The position numbers were made by a program, and so were the translations under genes. Below the pieces are notes generated by a model. The model did not search any database and was not told where the DNA came from. It saw only the letters and a program-made list of their open reading frames with translations. Source: Lachnotalea glycerini (GTDB lineage: Bacteria; Bacillota; Clostridia; Lachnospirales; Lachnospiraceae). From it: a stretch of 64,000 bases of DNA. The DNA is taken from the NCBI RefSeq assembly GCF_003201285.1, contig NZ_QICS01000001.1, positions 86,678-150,677 of the forward strand, read 5' to 3'. How positions within the stretch are numbered: the stretch's first letter is position 1; each line of letters begins with the position of its first letter. Below are positions 17,980-25,872 of the stretch, piece after piece.

Positions 17980-18009
17980 TGAATAAATTTATAAAATAAG
18001 CTGATACTA
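17980..18009 (+). promoter_or_regulatory. Sigma-G-type promoter
   Basis: TGAATA (17980-17985), a 17-bp spacer and GATACTA (18003-18009) match the sigma-G pattern TGmATA-N17/18-CATnhTA except for the first base of the -10. It sits 37 bp before the bofC-like gene; bofC of Bacillus is a sigma-G gene. Confidence 0.6.
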
Positions 18010-18045
18010 TATGTAAAAAGATACCTTTTATGGAGGGGTGATAAA

Positions 18046-18651
18046 ATGAAAAAAACATATGCCGTCAGCTTGTTTTTATTTTTACTTTTGTCTGTTTCAG
18101 TTTATTTTTTAACATATAAATTATCAAAGGATATTTTAGAAAAAGATAGCAATACAGTGGAGGAAACGCAGGATGAACCTGTAGTTTCGGTTGACACAAA
18201 TAATGAACAAACTGTAGTAAACACGACCAAATATGTTCTGGAGCATTATAATTCAAAAGAATATACACTAAATGAAGAGACACTTCCAACACCGGCTGAT
18301 TTTATGGGACTTACGAGGGATGAATTGATTGACTATTTAACCGAATACGAAAAAGCACCATCCTTAGAGGACAGGCAACTAGGCTTTGAAAGTTTTGAAT
18401 TAGTATCCTTTTCTAAGGATCAGATCGTTCTTAGAAAAACCTACCATCCGTATGCAGATGATTATAAATATTATCTAAAGGATGAAAATGGCTATGTGAC
18501 CGTTTATTATATTGATAAAAGCACCATATATGAATATACCAATATTGCAGTGGATAGTCTTCCAGAGGATTTGCAGGAAGAGCTTGTGACTGGTAAATAT
18601 ATGTCTACGATGAATGAACTTTATAATTTTCTAGAGAACTATTCAAGCTGA
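18046..18651 (+). CDS. BofC-like forespore protein
   Basis: 201 residues. One N-terminal membrane helix or uncleaved signal (AVSLFLFLLLSVSVYFLTY, about 5-23), an acidic linker (about 33-60), then a domain whose end (YYLKDENGYVTVYY, IDKSTIYEYTNI, SLPEDLQEELVTGKYMSTMN) resembles the BofC C-terminal domain. BofC is exported from the forespore and tunes signalling for pro-sigma-K processing through SpoIVB. The sigma-G-like promoter and the spoVB neighbour support a forespore role. Overall similarity to Bacillus BofC is limited, so I leave the symbol blank. Confidence 0.65.
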   Translation: MKKTYAVSLFLFLLLSVSVYFLTYKLSKDILEKDSNTVEETQDEPVVSVDTNNEQTVVNTTKYVLEHYNSKEYTLNEETLPTPADFMGLTRDELIDYLTEYEKAPSLEDRQLGFESFELVSFSKDQIVLRKTYHPYADDYKYYLKDENGYVTVYYIDKSTIYEYTNIAVDSLPEDLQEELVTGKYMSTMNELYNFLENYSS

Positions 18652-18689
18652 TAGTCTGGTTTGAATAGATATTATAAGTGTGTTAAATG

Positions 18690-18737
18690 AAAGGGAGAAT
18701 TACCATACTATTAACTATCTATGGTACTTCTCCTTTT
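18690..18737 (+). terminator. Rho-independent terminator
   Basis: AAAGGGAGAATTACCATA (18690-18707) pairs with TATGGTACTTCTCCTTTT (18720-18737), followed by more T residues. It ends the bofC-like transcript. Confidence 0.85.
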
Positions 18738-18793
18738 TTATTTATTTGGGAAATTTTACGAACATCCATATCAAATAAAAGGCACTATGTGCT

Positions 18794-18811
18794 ACAATGC
18801 GCACGAATGCA
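18794..18811. repeat. Second copy of the 18-mer intergenic repeat
   Basis: ACAATGCGCACGAATGCA is identical to 4678-4695. Both copies have AAATAAAA upstream; this copy has an extra 13-14 bp (GGCACTATGTGCT) between, and lacks the downstream pairing arm. It lies just before the promoter of the flavoprotein gene. Confidence 0.6.
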
Positions 18812-18849
18812 AGAAATATGATTCCTTTCTAGAAAAGTAAAAGAGGGTA

Positions 18850-18858
18850 TGATATAAT
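18850..18858 (+). promoter_or_regulatory. Extended -10 promoter
   Basis: TGATATAAT (18850-18858), a TGn-extended perfect -10 with no clear -35, about 30 bp before the flavoprotein gene. Confidence 0.55.
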
Positions 18859-18889
18859 TATAGATTAAAGAGTTCCACGGGAGGTACGA

Positions 18890-20116
18890 ATGAACAGTCA
18901 AAAAATTATTGTACTTGGTGCAGGCGCAGCAGGGATGATGTCGGCGATAACAGCAGCCAGAAATAAATCTCATGTAATAATATTGGAGCATACTGACCGT
19001 TGCGGCAAAAAGCTTTTATCGACAGGTAATGGAAGATGCAACCTAACCAATTTAGAACAGTCTGAACTTTTTTACCGATGCAGTTGCAAAGAATTTCCAA
19101 GACATATTCTTAAACAGTTCACACAAGAACAAACTTTAAAGCAATTCCAACAGTTGGGCCTTTATACAAAGAGCAGGAATGGATATGTATATCCGTATTC
19201 AGAGCAGGCTGGTACAGTATTAGATATTTTGAAGATGGAGCTTGAGCGTTTGGACATCTCAATCATATATAATATAAAAGTTGATAAAATCTGTAAAACG
19301 AATAAAATTATTCAAATAAAAACCAATATGGGTGATTATCTGTGTGACAAGGTTATTATTGCTACAGGTTCAAAGGCTGCCCCCAAAACCGGTTCTGACG
19401 GAAGTGGTTATGAAATAGCAAAAAAACTGGGGCATCGTATCATTAAGCCATTACCTGCTTTGGTTCAGCTAAGATGTGCAGGGGATTATTTTAAAGCCGT
19501 TACAGGAGTAAGATGTGAAGTTGGACTTAGCCTATTGATTAATGGAAAAGAAGCAATTTCGGACAAAGGTGAGTTACAGCTTACAGATTATGGGATATCA
19601 GGAATTCCAACTTTTCAAATCAGCAGATATGCGGTGAAAGCACTTGATGAGGGGAAAAAAGTTATCGCACAGATTGATTTTATGCCGGATCTGGAATATG
19701 AAGAATTTAAAGAATTGATAAAAAGACAGATGGAATGGTTCCCAGAAAAGAGTCTTGAACAAATACTTATTGGATTTTTGAATAAAAAGCTAGTGCCTGT
19801 TATGATAAAAAAAGCAGGATTAGCAAATAAAATAGTGGTCAAAAAGATAACAGATAAACAGTTGGATGTTTTACTTGACTGGATTAAGAGCTTTTTAACA
19901 GAAGTAGTTTCTTATAACTCATTTGATCAGGCGCAGGTATGTATGGGAGGGGTTGACACAAGAGAGATTTCCAAGGAAACGTTGGAATCCTTAAGGGTAG
20001 CAGGTGTGTATTTTGCAGGAGAGATAATGGATGTTGATGGTATTTGTGGAGGCTATAATCTACAATGGGCTTGGTCGAGTGGGTATGTAGCAGGTCAAAA
20101 TGCAAGTAAAGGATAG
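18890..20116 (+). CDS. BaiN/HI0933-family FAD-dependent oxidoreductase
   Basis: 408 residues. The N-terminal Rossmann motif GAGAAGMMSAITAA (about 10-23) is followed by GKKLLSTGNGRCNLTN (about 40-55), the HI0933/YhiN/BaiN signature, and a C-terminal FAD-contact block GEIMDVDGICGGYNLQWAWSSG. Members are cytosolic flavoproteins; one named member, BaiN, was proposed to act in bile-acid 7-dehydroxylation, but most have no known substrate and no bai genes are nearby. Start ATG at 18890 with GGGAGGT upstream; 11 bp before the next flavoprotein gene. Confidence 0.9.
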   Translation: MNSQKIIVLGAGAAGMMSAITAARNKSHVIILEHTDRCGKKLLSTGNGRCNLTNLEQSELFYRCSCKEFPRHILKQFTQEQTLKQFQQLGLYTKSRNGYVYPYSEQAGTVLDILKMELERLDISIIYNIKVDKICKTNKIIQIKTNMGDYLCDKVIIATGSKAAPKTGSDGSGYEIAKKLGHRIIKPLPALVQLRCAGDYFKAVTGVRCEVGLSLLINGKEAISDKGELQLTDYGISGIPTFQISRYAVKALDEGKKVIAQIDFMPDLEYEEFKELIKRQMEWFPEKSLEQILIGFLNKKLVPVMIKKAGLANKIVVKKITDKQLDVLLDWIKSFLTEVVSYNSFDQAQVCMGGVDTREISKETLESLRVAGVYFAGEIMDVDGICGGYNLQWAWSSGYVAGQNASKG

Positions 20117-20127
20117 AGTGAAAAAGC

Positions 20128-21717
20128 ATGATTAGAATACAACAAATAAAATTAAATCCTGGTCATACAAAAGAAGAGTTGATAACGAAAGCAAGTAAGG
20201 CTCTTCGAATCAAACAAGATTTAATCAAAGAATATAATATTATAAAGCAATCAATAGATGCAAGAAAAAAAAGTGAGATTAAATTAATTTATACAATAGA
20301 TGTTACGGTTGATAATGAGACGGAAGTGTTGAAACATGTGCATGATAATAACATTACGGCATCAAAAGAAATTCCATATCGTTTTCCAAATACAGGAGAG
20401 AAAAGTCTGTCAAAGAGACCGATTATTATAGGAAGTGGTCCGGCAGGTTTGTTTTGTGCATTATTGCTTTCGGAAAATGGTTTCTGTCCGATTCTTCTGG
20501 AACGTGGAGAGTGTGTAGAAGAAAGAATAAAGTCAGTTACACAATTCTGGGAAACGGGTAAGCTAAAGACCTCATCAAATGTGCAGTTCGGAGAGGGTGG
20601 GGCAGGTACCTTTTCTGATGGTAAGCTTAATACACTCGTAAAGGATCAATACGGGAGAAATAAAAAGGTGCTTCAAACATTTGTGGAAGCAGGTGCCCCT
20701 AAAGAAATCACTTATATCAACAAGCCACATATCGGAACAGATATTTTGTCACAGGTGGTTAAAAATATAAGAGATAAAATAATTTCTTATGGCGGTGAGG
20801 TACATTTTAATAGTCAGGTAACAGAGATAGGAATTGAAAAGAAGCAAGTGACCTCTGTTACAGTTAATGCAAATGAAATAATAGAGACAGATATTGTAGT
20901 ACTGGCAATTGGCCACAGTGCAAGAGATACCTTTGAAATGCTTTTAGCAAAAGAGTTAAATATGTCCGCAAAGGCATTTGCAGTCGGAGTCCGAATGGAG
21001 CATCCACAAGAAATGATAAATGAGTCTCAATATGGTGTAAAATCACACAAGTATCTTCCAAATGCTGAATATAAGTTGGCAAAGACCTTAGACAATGGAC
21101 GAGGAGTTTATTCCTTTTGCATGTGCCCCGGAGGTTATGTAGTGAATGCATCTTCGGAGGAGCATAGGCTTGCTGTGAATGGAATGAGCTATAGCAGACG
21201 CGATGGAAAGAATGCAAATAGTGCGATTATTGTAAGTGTAAAGCCAGATGATTTTCCCTCTGCCTCTGCGCTTTCTGGCTTGGAATTTCAAAGACAATTG
21301 GAAGAGAAGGCTTTTGAGGAAGGACAAGGAGCTATTCCAGTTCAGCTTTATAAGGATTTTAAGGAAAATCGAAGAAGTACAGAACTTACAGCGGTAACTC
21401 CACAAATTAAGGGCCAGTATAATTTGTCTAATCTAAGAAATATATTCCCGGATTTTGTTTCGGAAGCTTTGATACAAGGTATTGACCAGTTTGAGAACAA
21501 TATACAGGGTTTTAGTCGTGAGGATGCTATTTTGTCTGCTGTTGAAAGCAGAACCTCTTCACCGGTGCGAATAACAAGAGATGATACCTTTGAAAGCAAT
21601 ATTAAGGGGATTTATCCTTGTGGAGAAGGTGCCGGATATGCAGGAGGTATTACTTCTGCAGCAATGGATGGAATGAAGGTTGCTGAAGCTATTGCAAAAC
21701 AATATAAATTCGGTTAA
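20128..21717 (+). CDS. Uncharacterised FAD-dependent dehydrogenase (COG2509 type)
   Basis: 529 residues. An N-terminal 90-residue extension (MIRIQQIKLNPGHTKEELI) precedes the FAD-binding GSGPAGLFCALLL (about 108-120). Later blocks include NVQFGEGGAGTFSDGKLNT and the C-terminal GEGAGYAGGITSAAMDGMKVAEAI. This is the COG2509 layout, common in Firmicutes and Bacteroidetes, with no assigned reaction. It follows the BaiN-like gene by 11 bp and is probably co-transcribed. Confidence 0.88.
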   Translation: MIRIQQIKLNPGHTKEELITKASKALRIKQDLIKEYNIIKQSIDARKKSEIKLIYTIDVTVDNETEVLKHVHDNNITASKEIPYRFPNTGEKSLSKRPIIIGSGPAGLFCALLLSENGFCPILLERGECVEERIKSVTQFWETGKLKTSSNVQFGEGGAGTFSDGKLNTLVKDQYGRNKKVLQTFVEAGAPKEITYINKPHIGTDILSQVVKNIRDKIISYGGEVHFNSQVTEIGIEKKQVTSVTVNANEIIETDIVVLAIGHSARDTFEMLLAKELNMSAKAFAVGVRMEHPQEMINESQYGVKSHKYLPNAEYKLAKTLDNGRGVYSFCMCPGGYVVNASSEEHRLAVNGMSYSRRDGKNANSAIIVSVKPDDFPSASALSGLEFQRQLEEKAFEEGQGAIPVQLYKDFKENRRSTELTAVTPQIKGQYNLSNLRNIFPDFVSEALIQGIDQFENNIQGFSREDAILSAVESRTSSPVRITRDDTFESNIKGIYPCGEGAGYAGGITSAAMDGMKVAEAIAKQYKFG

Positions 21718-21782
21718 GATAGCATATAAAAGCAGACTTAAATGGCTGCATTAACATATTATACCATTTAAAGGGGAATAAA

Positions 21783-22628
21783 ATGAATACGCGAGAATTA
21801 CTGAAAAATAAACAGACTATCGTTGTGAAAGTAGGTTCTTCATCTTTAATACACAATGAAACAGGTAATCTAAATTTAATCAAGCTTGAAAAACTCGTAA
21901 GAGAATTATGTGATTTGAGAAATCAGGGCAAAAATGTAGTACTAGTATCATCTGGTGCAATTGGGGTAGGAAGATTTGCAATGGGTCTTAAGGAAAGGCC
22001 GGATACCATATCTATGAAGCAGGCATGTGCTGCAGTTGGACAGGCAAAGCTAATGATGACCTATCAAAAGCTCTTTGCGGAATATAATCAAAACACAGCA
22101 CAAATTTTAATGACAAAGAATACAATGGTAAATAATTTAAGCAGGATGAATGCAAAAAATACATTTGATGAATTGTTGACAATGGGAGTAATCCCGGTAG
22201 TCAATGAAAATGATACTGTGTCAACTTATGAAATGCAGTTTGGAGATAATGATACTTTGTCGGCTATTGTAGCCTCTTTGATTCAGGCTGATTTGCTTAT
22301 TTTATTATCAGATATTGATGGTTTATTTACAGATGATCCCAATACCAATGAAAATGCGGAATTTATTGAATGTGTTTTAACACTTGATCAAAATTTATTA
22401 GATATGGCAAAAGGTTCTTCCGGAAGTGAAGTAGGAACAGGGGGAATGGCAACCAAGCTTCAGGCTGCAAGAATAGCGACGGAATCAGGAACAGATATGG
22501 TGATTGCAAATGGAGAGGACATGGGAGTTATACATAAAATCATAGAGGGGGAAAAGGTTGGAACATTATTCGTTCAGCATAAGAATGAAGACTTTTATCT
22601 GATCGATTTTATTGAAGAAAATCTATAA
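21783..22628 (+). CDS. proB: Glutamate 5-kinase
   Basis: 281 residues of the amino-acid kinase fold: VVKVGSSSLI near the N terminus, VSSGAIGVG, VNENDTVST, and GTGGMATKLQAA near 215-226. It phosphorylates glutamate in the first step of proline synthesis. It lacks the C-terminal PUA domain present in E. coli ProB (367 residues); the short form is common in clostridia. AAAGGGGAA lies upstream. proA is present 1.8 kb downstream after three other genes. Confidence 0.95.
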   Translation: MNTRELLKNKQTIVVKVGSSSLIHNETGNLNLIKLEKLVRELCDLRNQGKNVVLVSSGAIGVGRFAMGLKERPDTISMKQACAAVGQAKLMMTYQKLFAEYNQNTAQILMTKNTMVNNLSRMNAKNTFDELLTMGVIPVVNENDTVSTYEMQFGDNDTLSAIVASLIQADLLILLSDIDGLFTDDPNTNENAEFIECVLTLDQNLLDMAKGSSGSEVGTGGMATKLQAARIATESGTDMVIANGEDMGVIHKIIEGEKVGTLFVQHKNEDFYLIDFIEENL

Positions 22629-22678
22629 TTAATGAATAAGTATAGTTTTCTTACAAGTAGAAAGGGTAAGGCGGTTAA

Positions 22679-23530
22679 ATGGATAAAACAGGCTTAATAT
22701 TAGAAGGTGGAGGAACAAGAGGTGTATTTACTGCTGGAGTGCTTGATTATTTTATGGAGAATAATTTATATCTACCCTATGTAATCGGAGTATCAGCAGG
22801 TGCGTGCAATGCAGTGAATTATGTTGCACATCAGCCAAAAAGAAGCAAGAAATGTATGATTGATTATTTAAGAGAGGGAAGCTATGCAGGACTTAAGTAT
22901 CTAATCAGGAAACGAAGCTTATTCGATATGGATCTAATTTTTGATGTTTTTCCAAACAGTGAAATTCCATTTGATTATAAAACATTTTTTGCGTCAGAGC
23001 AGACCTGTATTTTAACAGCAACCAATTGCCTGAATGGAAAAGCGTTATATTTAAGTGAGAAAAAGGATAAAAAAAGAATTATGTCTATTTGCAGAGCGTC
23101 CAGCAGCTTGCCGCTTGTGGCACCCGTAGTAATGGTGGATGATATTCCCATGATGGATGGTGGTATGGCGGATTCCATTCCAATTAAAAAGGCATTAAAG
23201 GACGGTTGCGCGAAGAATGTAATCATATTGACAAGAAATAAAGGTTATATTAAAAAAATTACACCCAAAACAAATCGGGTATCAAAAATTGTATACAAGG
23301 AATACCCTAATTTGGTTAATGCAATTAAGAAAAGACCAGAGAAATATAATAAAACAATAGAATATATTGAAAGACTTCAAAAGGCGGGTAAGGTGTTTGT
23401 CATACGCCCTCAAATACCTGTTGTAAAGCAGGCAGAAACAAATCCAGAGGTGTTACAAAGTTTTTATCAGCATGGTTATCAATTGGCAAAACAATGTTAT
23501 CCTAAGCTGCTTAAATATTTAGAAGAATAG
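22679..23530 (+). CDS. Patatin-like phospholipase family protein
   Basis: 283 residues. The oxyanion motif GGGTRGVFTAGV is at about 10-21, the nucleophile elbow GVSAG (GxSxG) near 39-43, and the catalytic Asp in MDGGMADS near 160. This complete Ser/Asp dyad implies a serine lipid acyl hydrolase of the RssA/YjjU type. No signal peptide. It lies between proB and the DUF896 gene, which starts 13 bp later. Confidence 0.92.
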   Translation: MDKTGLILEGGGTRGVFTAGVLDYFMENNLYLPYVIGVSAGACNAVNYVAHQPKRSKKCMIDYLREGSYAGLKYLIRKRSLFDMDLIFDVFPNSEIPFDYKTFFASEQTCILTATNCLNGKALYLSEKKDKKRIMSICRASSSLPLVAPVVMVDDIPMMDGGMADSIPIKKALKDGCAKNVIILTRNKGYIKKITPKTNRVSKIVYKEYPNLVNAIKKRPEKYNKTIEYIERLQKAGKVFVIRPQIPVVKQAETNPEVLQSFYQHGYQLAKQCYPKLLKYLEE

Positions 23531-23543
23531 GTTGGAGGAAAAA

Positions 23544-23765
23544 ATGTTAGAGGAAAAAATAGTTAGAATTAATGAACTTTATAGAAAATCAAAGGCAGAA
23601 GGCTTAACGGAATCAGAAAAGAAGGAGCAAGCTGACCTAAGAAGAGAATATATTGAAAATATCAGAGGTAATCTAAGAGGTCAATTAAATAATATTAATA
23701 TCCAAAATGAGGATGGTTCAGTTGAAAATTTAGGTGAGAAATATGCAGGCAAAGGCGGACATTAG
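23544..23765 (+). CDS. DUF896 (UPF0291) family small protein
   Basis: 73 residues starting at the ATG at 23544, with TTGGAGG just upstream (an in-frame TTG at 23532 overlaps that site). The pattern INELYRKSKAEGLTESEKKEQ then LRREYIENIRGNLRGQL is the DUF896 helical hairpin, as in Bacillus YnzC/YneA-region proteins. Cytosolic, function unknown. It overlaps the next gene by 23 bp. Confidence 0.92.
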   Translation: MLEEKIVRINELYRKSKAEGLTESEKKEQADLRREYIENIRGNLRGQLNNINIQNEDGSVENLGEKYAGKGGH

Positions 23766-24309
23766 AAAAGAAGTATTACAAAGAAGAAATCAATTAACAG
23801 CAAAAGAGCTTGAATCAAAAAGTTTTGCAATTTATGATCAATTAAAGCTGTTAGATATATATAAGCAGGCAAGTGTAATTTATGTTTATATGGATTTTAA
23901 AAATGAGGTGATTACGAAACATATGATTGAGGATGCTCTTTGTGATGGAAAAAAAGTGGCAATTCCTAAAATTATAGATGATATAATGGATTTTTATTAT
24001 ATTGATGATATTGAAAATTTAAAATCAGGATATTTTGGGATACGAGAGCCAGATCCGATAATGCTTGCCAAAGAGAAGAACAGCCTTATGATTATTCCAG
24101 GTGTTGCTTTTGATAAAAAAGGTCATCGAATTGGCTATGGGAAAGGTTTTTATGACCGATTTCTTCATCAGCACGAACAATTTAAAAAGGTAGCTCTGGC
24201 GTTTGAACTTCAAGTTTTAGATACGATACCGCATGAAACACATGATGTGTTAATGGATAGGATCATTACAGAGGAACGTATCATTATTGTAAATAGCACA
24301 ATGAAATAA
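23743..24309 (+). CDS. 5-formyltetrahydrofolate cyclo-ligase
   Basis: 188 residues from the ATG at 23743 (AGGTGAG upstream). Conserved blocks: KADIRKEVLQRRNQL, YVYMDFKNEVIT, and the ATP/substrate loop GVAFDKKGHRIGYGKGFYDRFL. It converts 5-formyl-THF to 5,10-methenyl-THF using ATP (FolD/one-carbon supply). It overlaps the DUF896 gene, so these two small genes are likely translated together within the pro cluster. Confidence 0.93.
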   Translation: MQAKADIRKEVLQRRNQLTAKELESKSFAIYDQLKLLDIYKQASVIYVYMDFKNEVITKHMIEDALCDGKKVAIPKIIDDIMDFYYIDDIENLKSGYFGIREPDPIMLAKEKNSLMIIPGVAFDKKGHRIGYGKGFYDRFLHQHEQFKKVALAFELQVLDTIPHETHDVLMDRIITEERIIIVNSTMK

Positions 24310-24395
24310 TCATTGATAGAGTTTCCATTGAAACATTAACATAAATCAGTAAGAGGATAAAATATTTGATTCAAAGGAATGGAGAGAAGCAGGTC

Positions 24396-25640
24396 ATGTC
24401 AGAAATATTAGAAATTGGGAAAAAGGCAAAGGCAGCAGTTCCACAGCTAAGTAATATGGGTTCTGAAAAAAAGAATCAGGCGTTGGAAGTAGTTGCAAAA
24501 ATGCTGATAAAGCATGCACAGGATATATTGGATGCAAATGCATTTGATATTGAAAACGCAAGAAAAAACAGTATGAAAGAGGGGCTGATAGACAGACTTT
24601 TACTGACGGAAGATAGAATTCAAGGAATGGCGGATGGTTTAAGAAAGGTAAAAGGTTTAGAAGATCCAATTGGTGAAGTATTATCCATGAAGCAACGTCC
24701 AAATGGTTTAACGATTGGAAAAAAACGCGTGCCTTTAGGTGTGGTTGGAATCATATATGAGGCTCGTCCTAATGTTACATCTGACGCATTTAGTTTGTGC
24801 TTTAAAACAGGAAATGTTGTTATATTAAAGGGAGGCAGTGATGCAATTAATTCTAATACTGCAATTGTAAAATGTATCAGAGGAGCACTTGATTCGATTG
24901 GAATTCAACCAGATATGATTCAATTAATTGAGGATACGAGCCGTGAAACCGCAGCAGAATTTATGAAGATGAATGAATATGTGGATGTTTTAATACCTAG
25001 AGGAGGCAGTGGACTGATTCAGGCAGTAGTACAAAATGCTACCGTACCGGTTATTGAAACTGGTACGGGAAATTGTCATATTTATGTTGATGAATCAGCG
25101 GATTTTAACATGGCACTTAATATTATATTTAATGCCAAGACGCAACGAATTGGTGTTTGTAATGCATGTGAATCGTTGGTTATTGATGAAAGTATTATAG
25201 ATGAATTTATGCCGTTGGTAAAGGAAAAACTGGAGACGAAAAAGGTTGAGATTCGTGGCGATGAAAGAGCCTTAAAGGCAGTCCCATCTATTATACAGGC
25301 AACAGACGAAGACTGGGGAACTGAATACTTAGATTATATTATTTCTGTTAAAACAGTAAAAAATATTGATGAGGCAATTGCACATATAAACAAATATAAT
25401 ACAAAGCACTCAGAGGCAATTATAACAAAGAATTATGATAATGCACAAAAGTTTTTAAACGAAATAGATGCGGCTGCCGTTTACGTTAATGCATCTACAA
25501 GGTTTACCGATGGAGAAGAATTTGGCTTCGGGGCTGAAATTGGAATCAGTACACAAAAGCTTCATGCAAGAGGGCCAATGGGACTAGAGGCATTAACTTC
25601 TATAAAATATATAATATATGGAAATGGGCAGATTCGATAA
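24396..25640 (+). CDS. proA: Gamma-glutamyl phosphate reductase
   Basis: 414 residues from the ATG at 24396 ([22 protein letters not shown] upstream). The catalytic Cys lies in [12 protein letters not shown] (about 250-261), and [17 protein letters not shown] is the ProA N-terminal signature. It reduces glutamyl 5-phosphate with NADPH in the second proline step. The substrate is labile and passes from ProB, so the intervening patatin, DUF896 and cyclo-ligase genes are probably in one transcript with both. Confidence 0.96.
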   Translation: MSEILEIGKKAKAAVPQLSNMGSEKKNQALEVVAKMLIKHAQDILDANAFDIENARKNSMKEGLIDRLLLTEDRIQGMADGLRKVKGLEDPIGEVLSMKQRPNGLTIGKKRVPLGVVGIIYEARPNVTSDAFSLCFKTGNVVILKGGSDAINSNTAIVKCIRGALDSIGIQPDMIQLIEDTSRETAAEFMKMNEYVDVLIPRGGSGLIQAVVQNATVPVIETGTGNCHIYVDESADFNMALNIIFNAKTQRIGVCNACESLVIDESIIDEFMPLVKEKLETKKVEIRGDERALKAVPSIIQATDEDWGTEYLDYIISVKTVKNIDEAIAHINKYNTKHSEAIITKNYDNAQKFLNEIDAAAVYVNASTRFTDGEEFGFGAEIGISTQKLHARGPMGLEALTSIKYIIYGNGQIR

Positions 25641-25647
25641 GTAATTG

Positions 25648-25682
25648 AAGGACATTAAAAGCTGCGGCTCATATGTCCTTTA
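25648..25682 (+). terminator. Possible terminator after proA
   Basis: AAGGACAT (25648-25655) pairs with ATGTCCTT (25673-25680), around a 17-nt loop, but only a short T run follows. Weak. Confidence 0.4.
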
Positions 25683-25872
25683 AGTTATAAATAGTGATAA
25701 TGATAATATACCATTCAGTAAGTCTTGCAACTATCTTAAAACAATCTGGATTTAAAACATCAAGTCTTTTAGTAATGTATATAAATTAATCCAGCATGAA
25801 ACAACTAATATTATAAGGGGTTATAAAGAGTTGTTGAATCATATAATTAGTAAAAAGAAAATGGAGGGTGCG

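Noticed and set aside
18890-20116. Bile-acid bai operon member
   Set aside because: The BaiN-like flavoprotein family is broad and no other bai genes are near; the gene pairs with an unrelated COG2509 flavoprotein.
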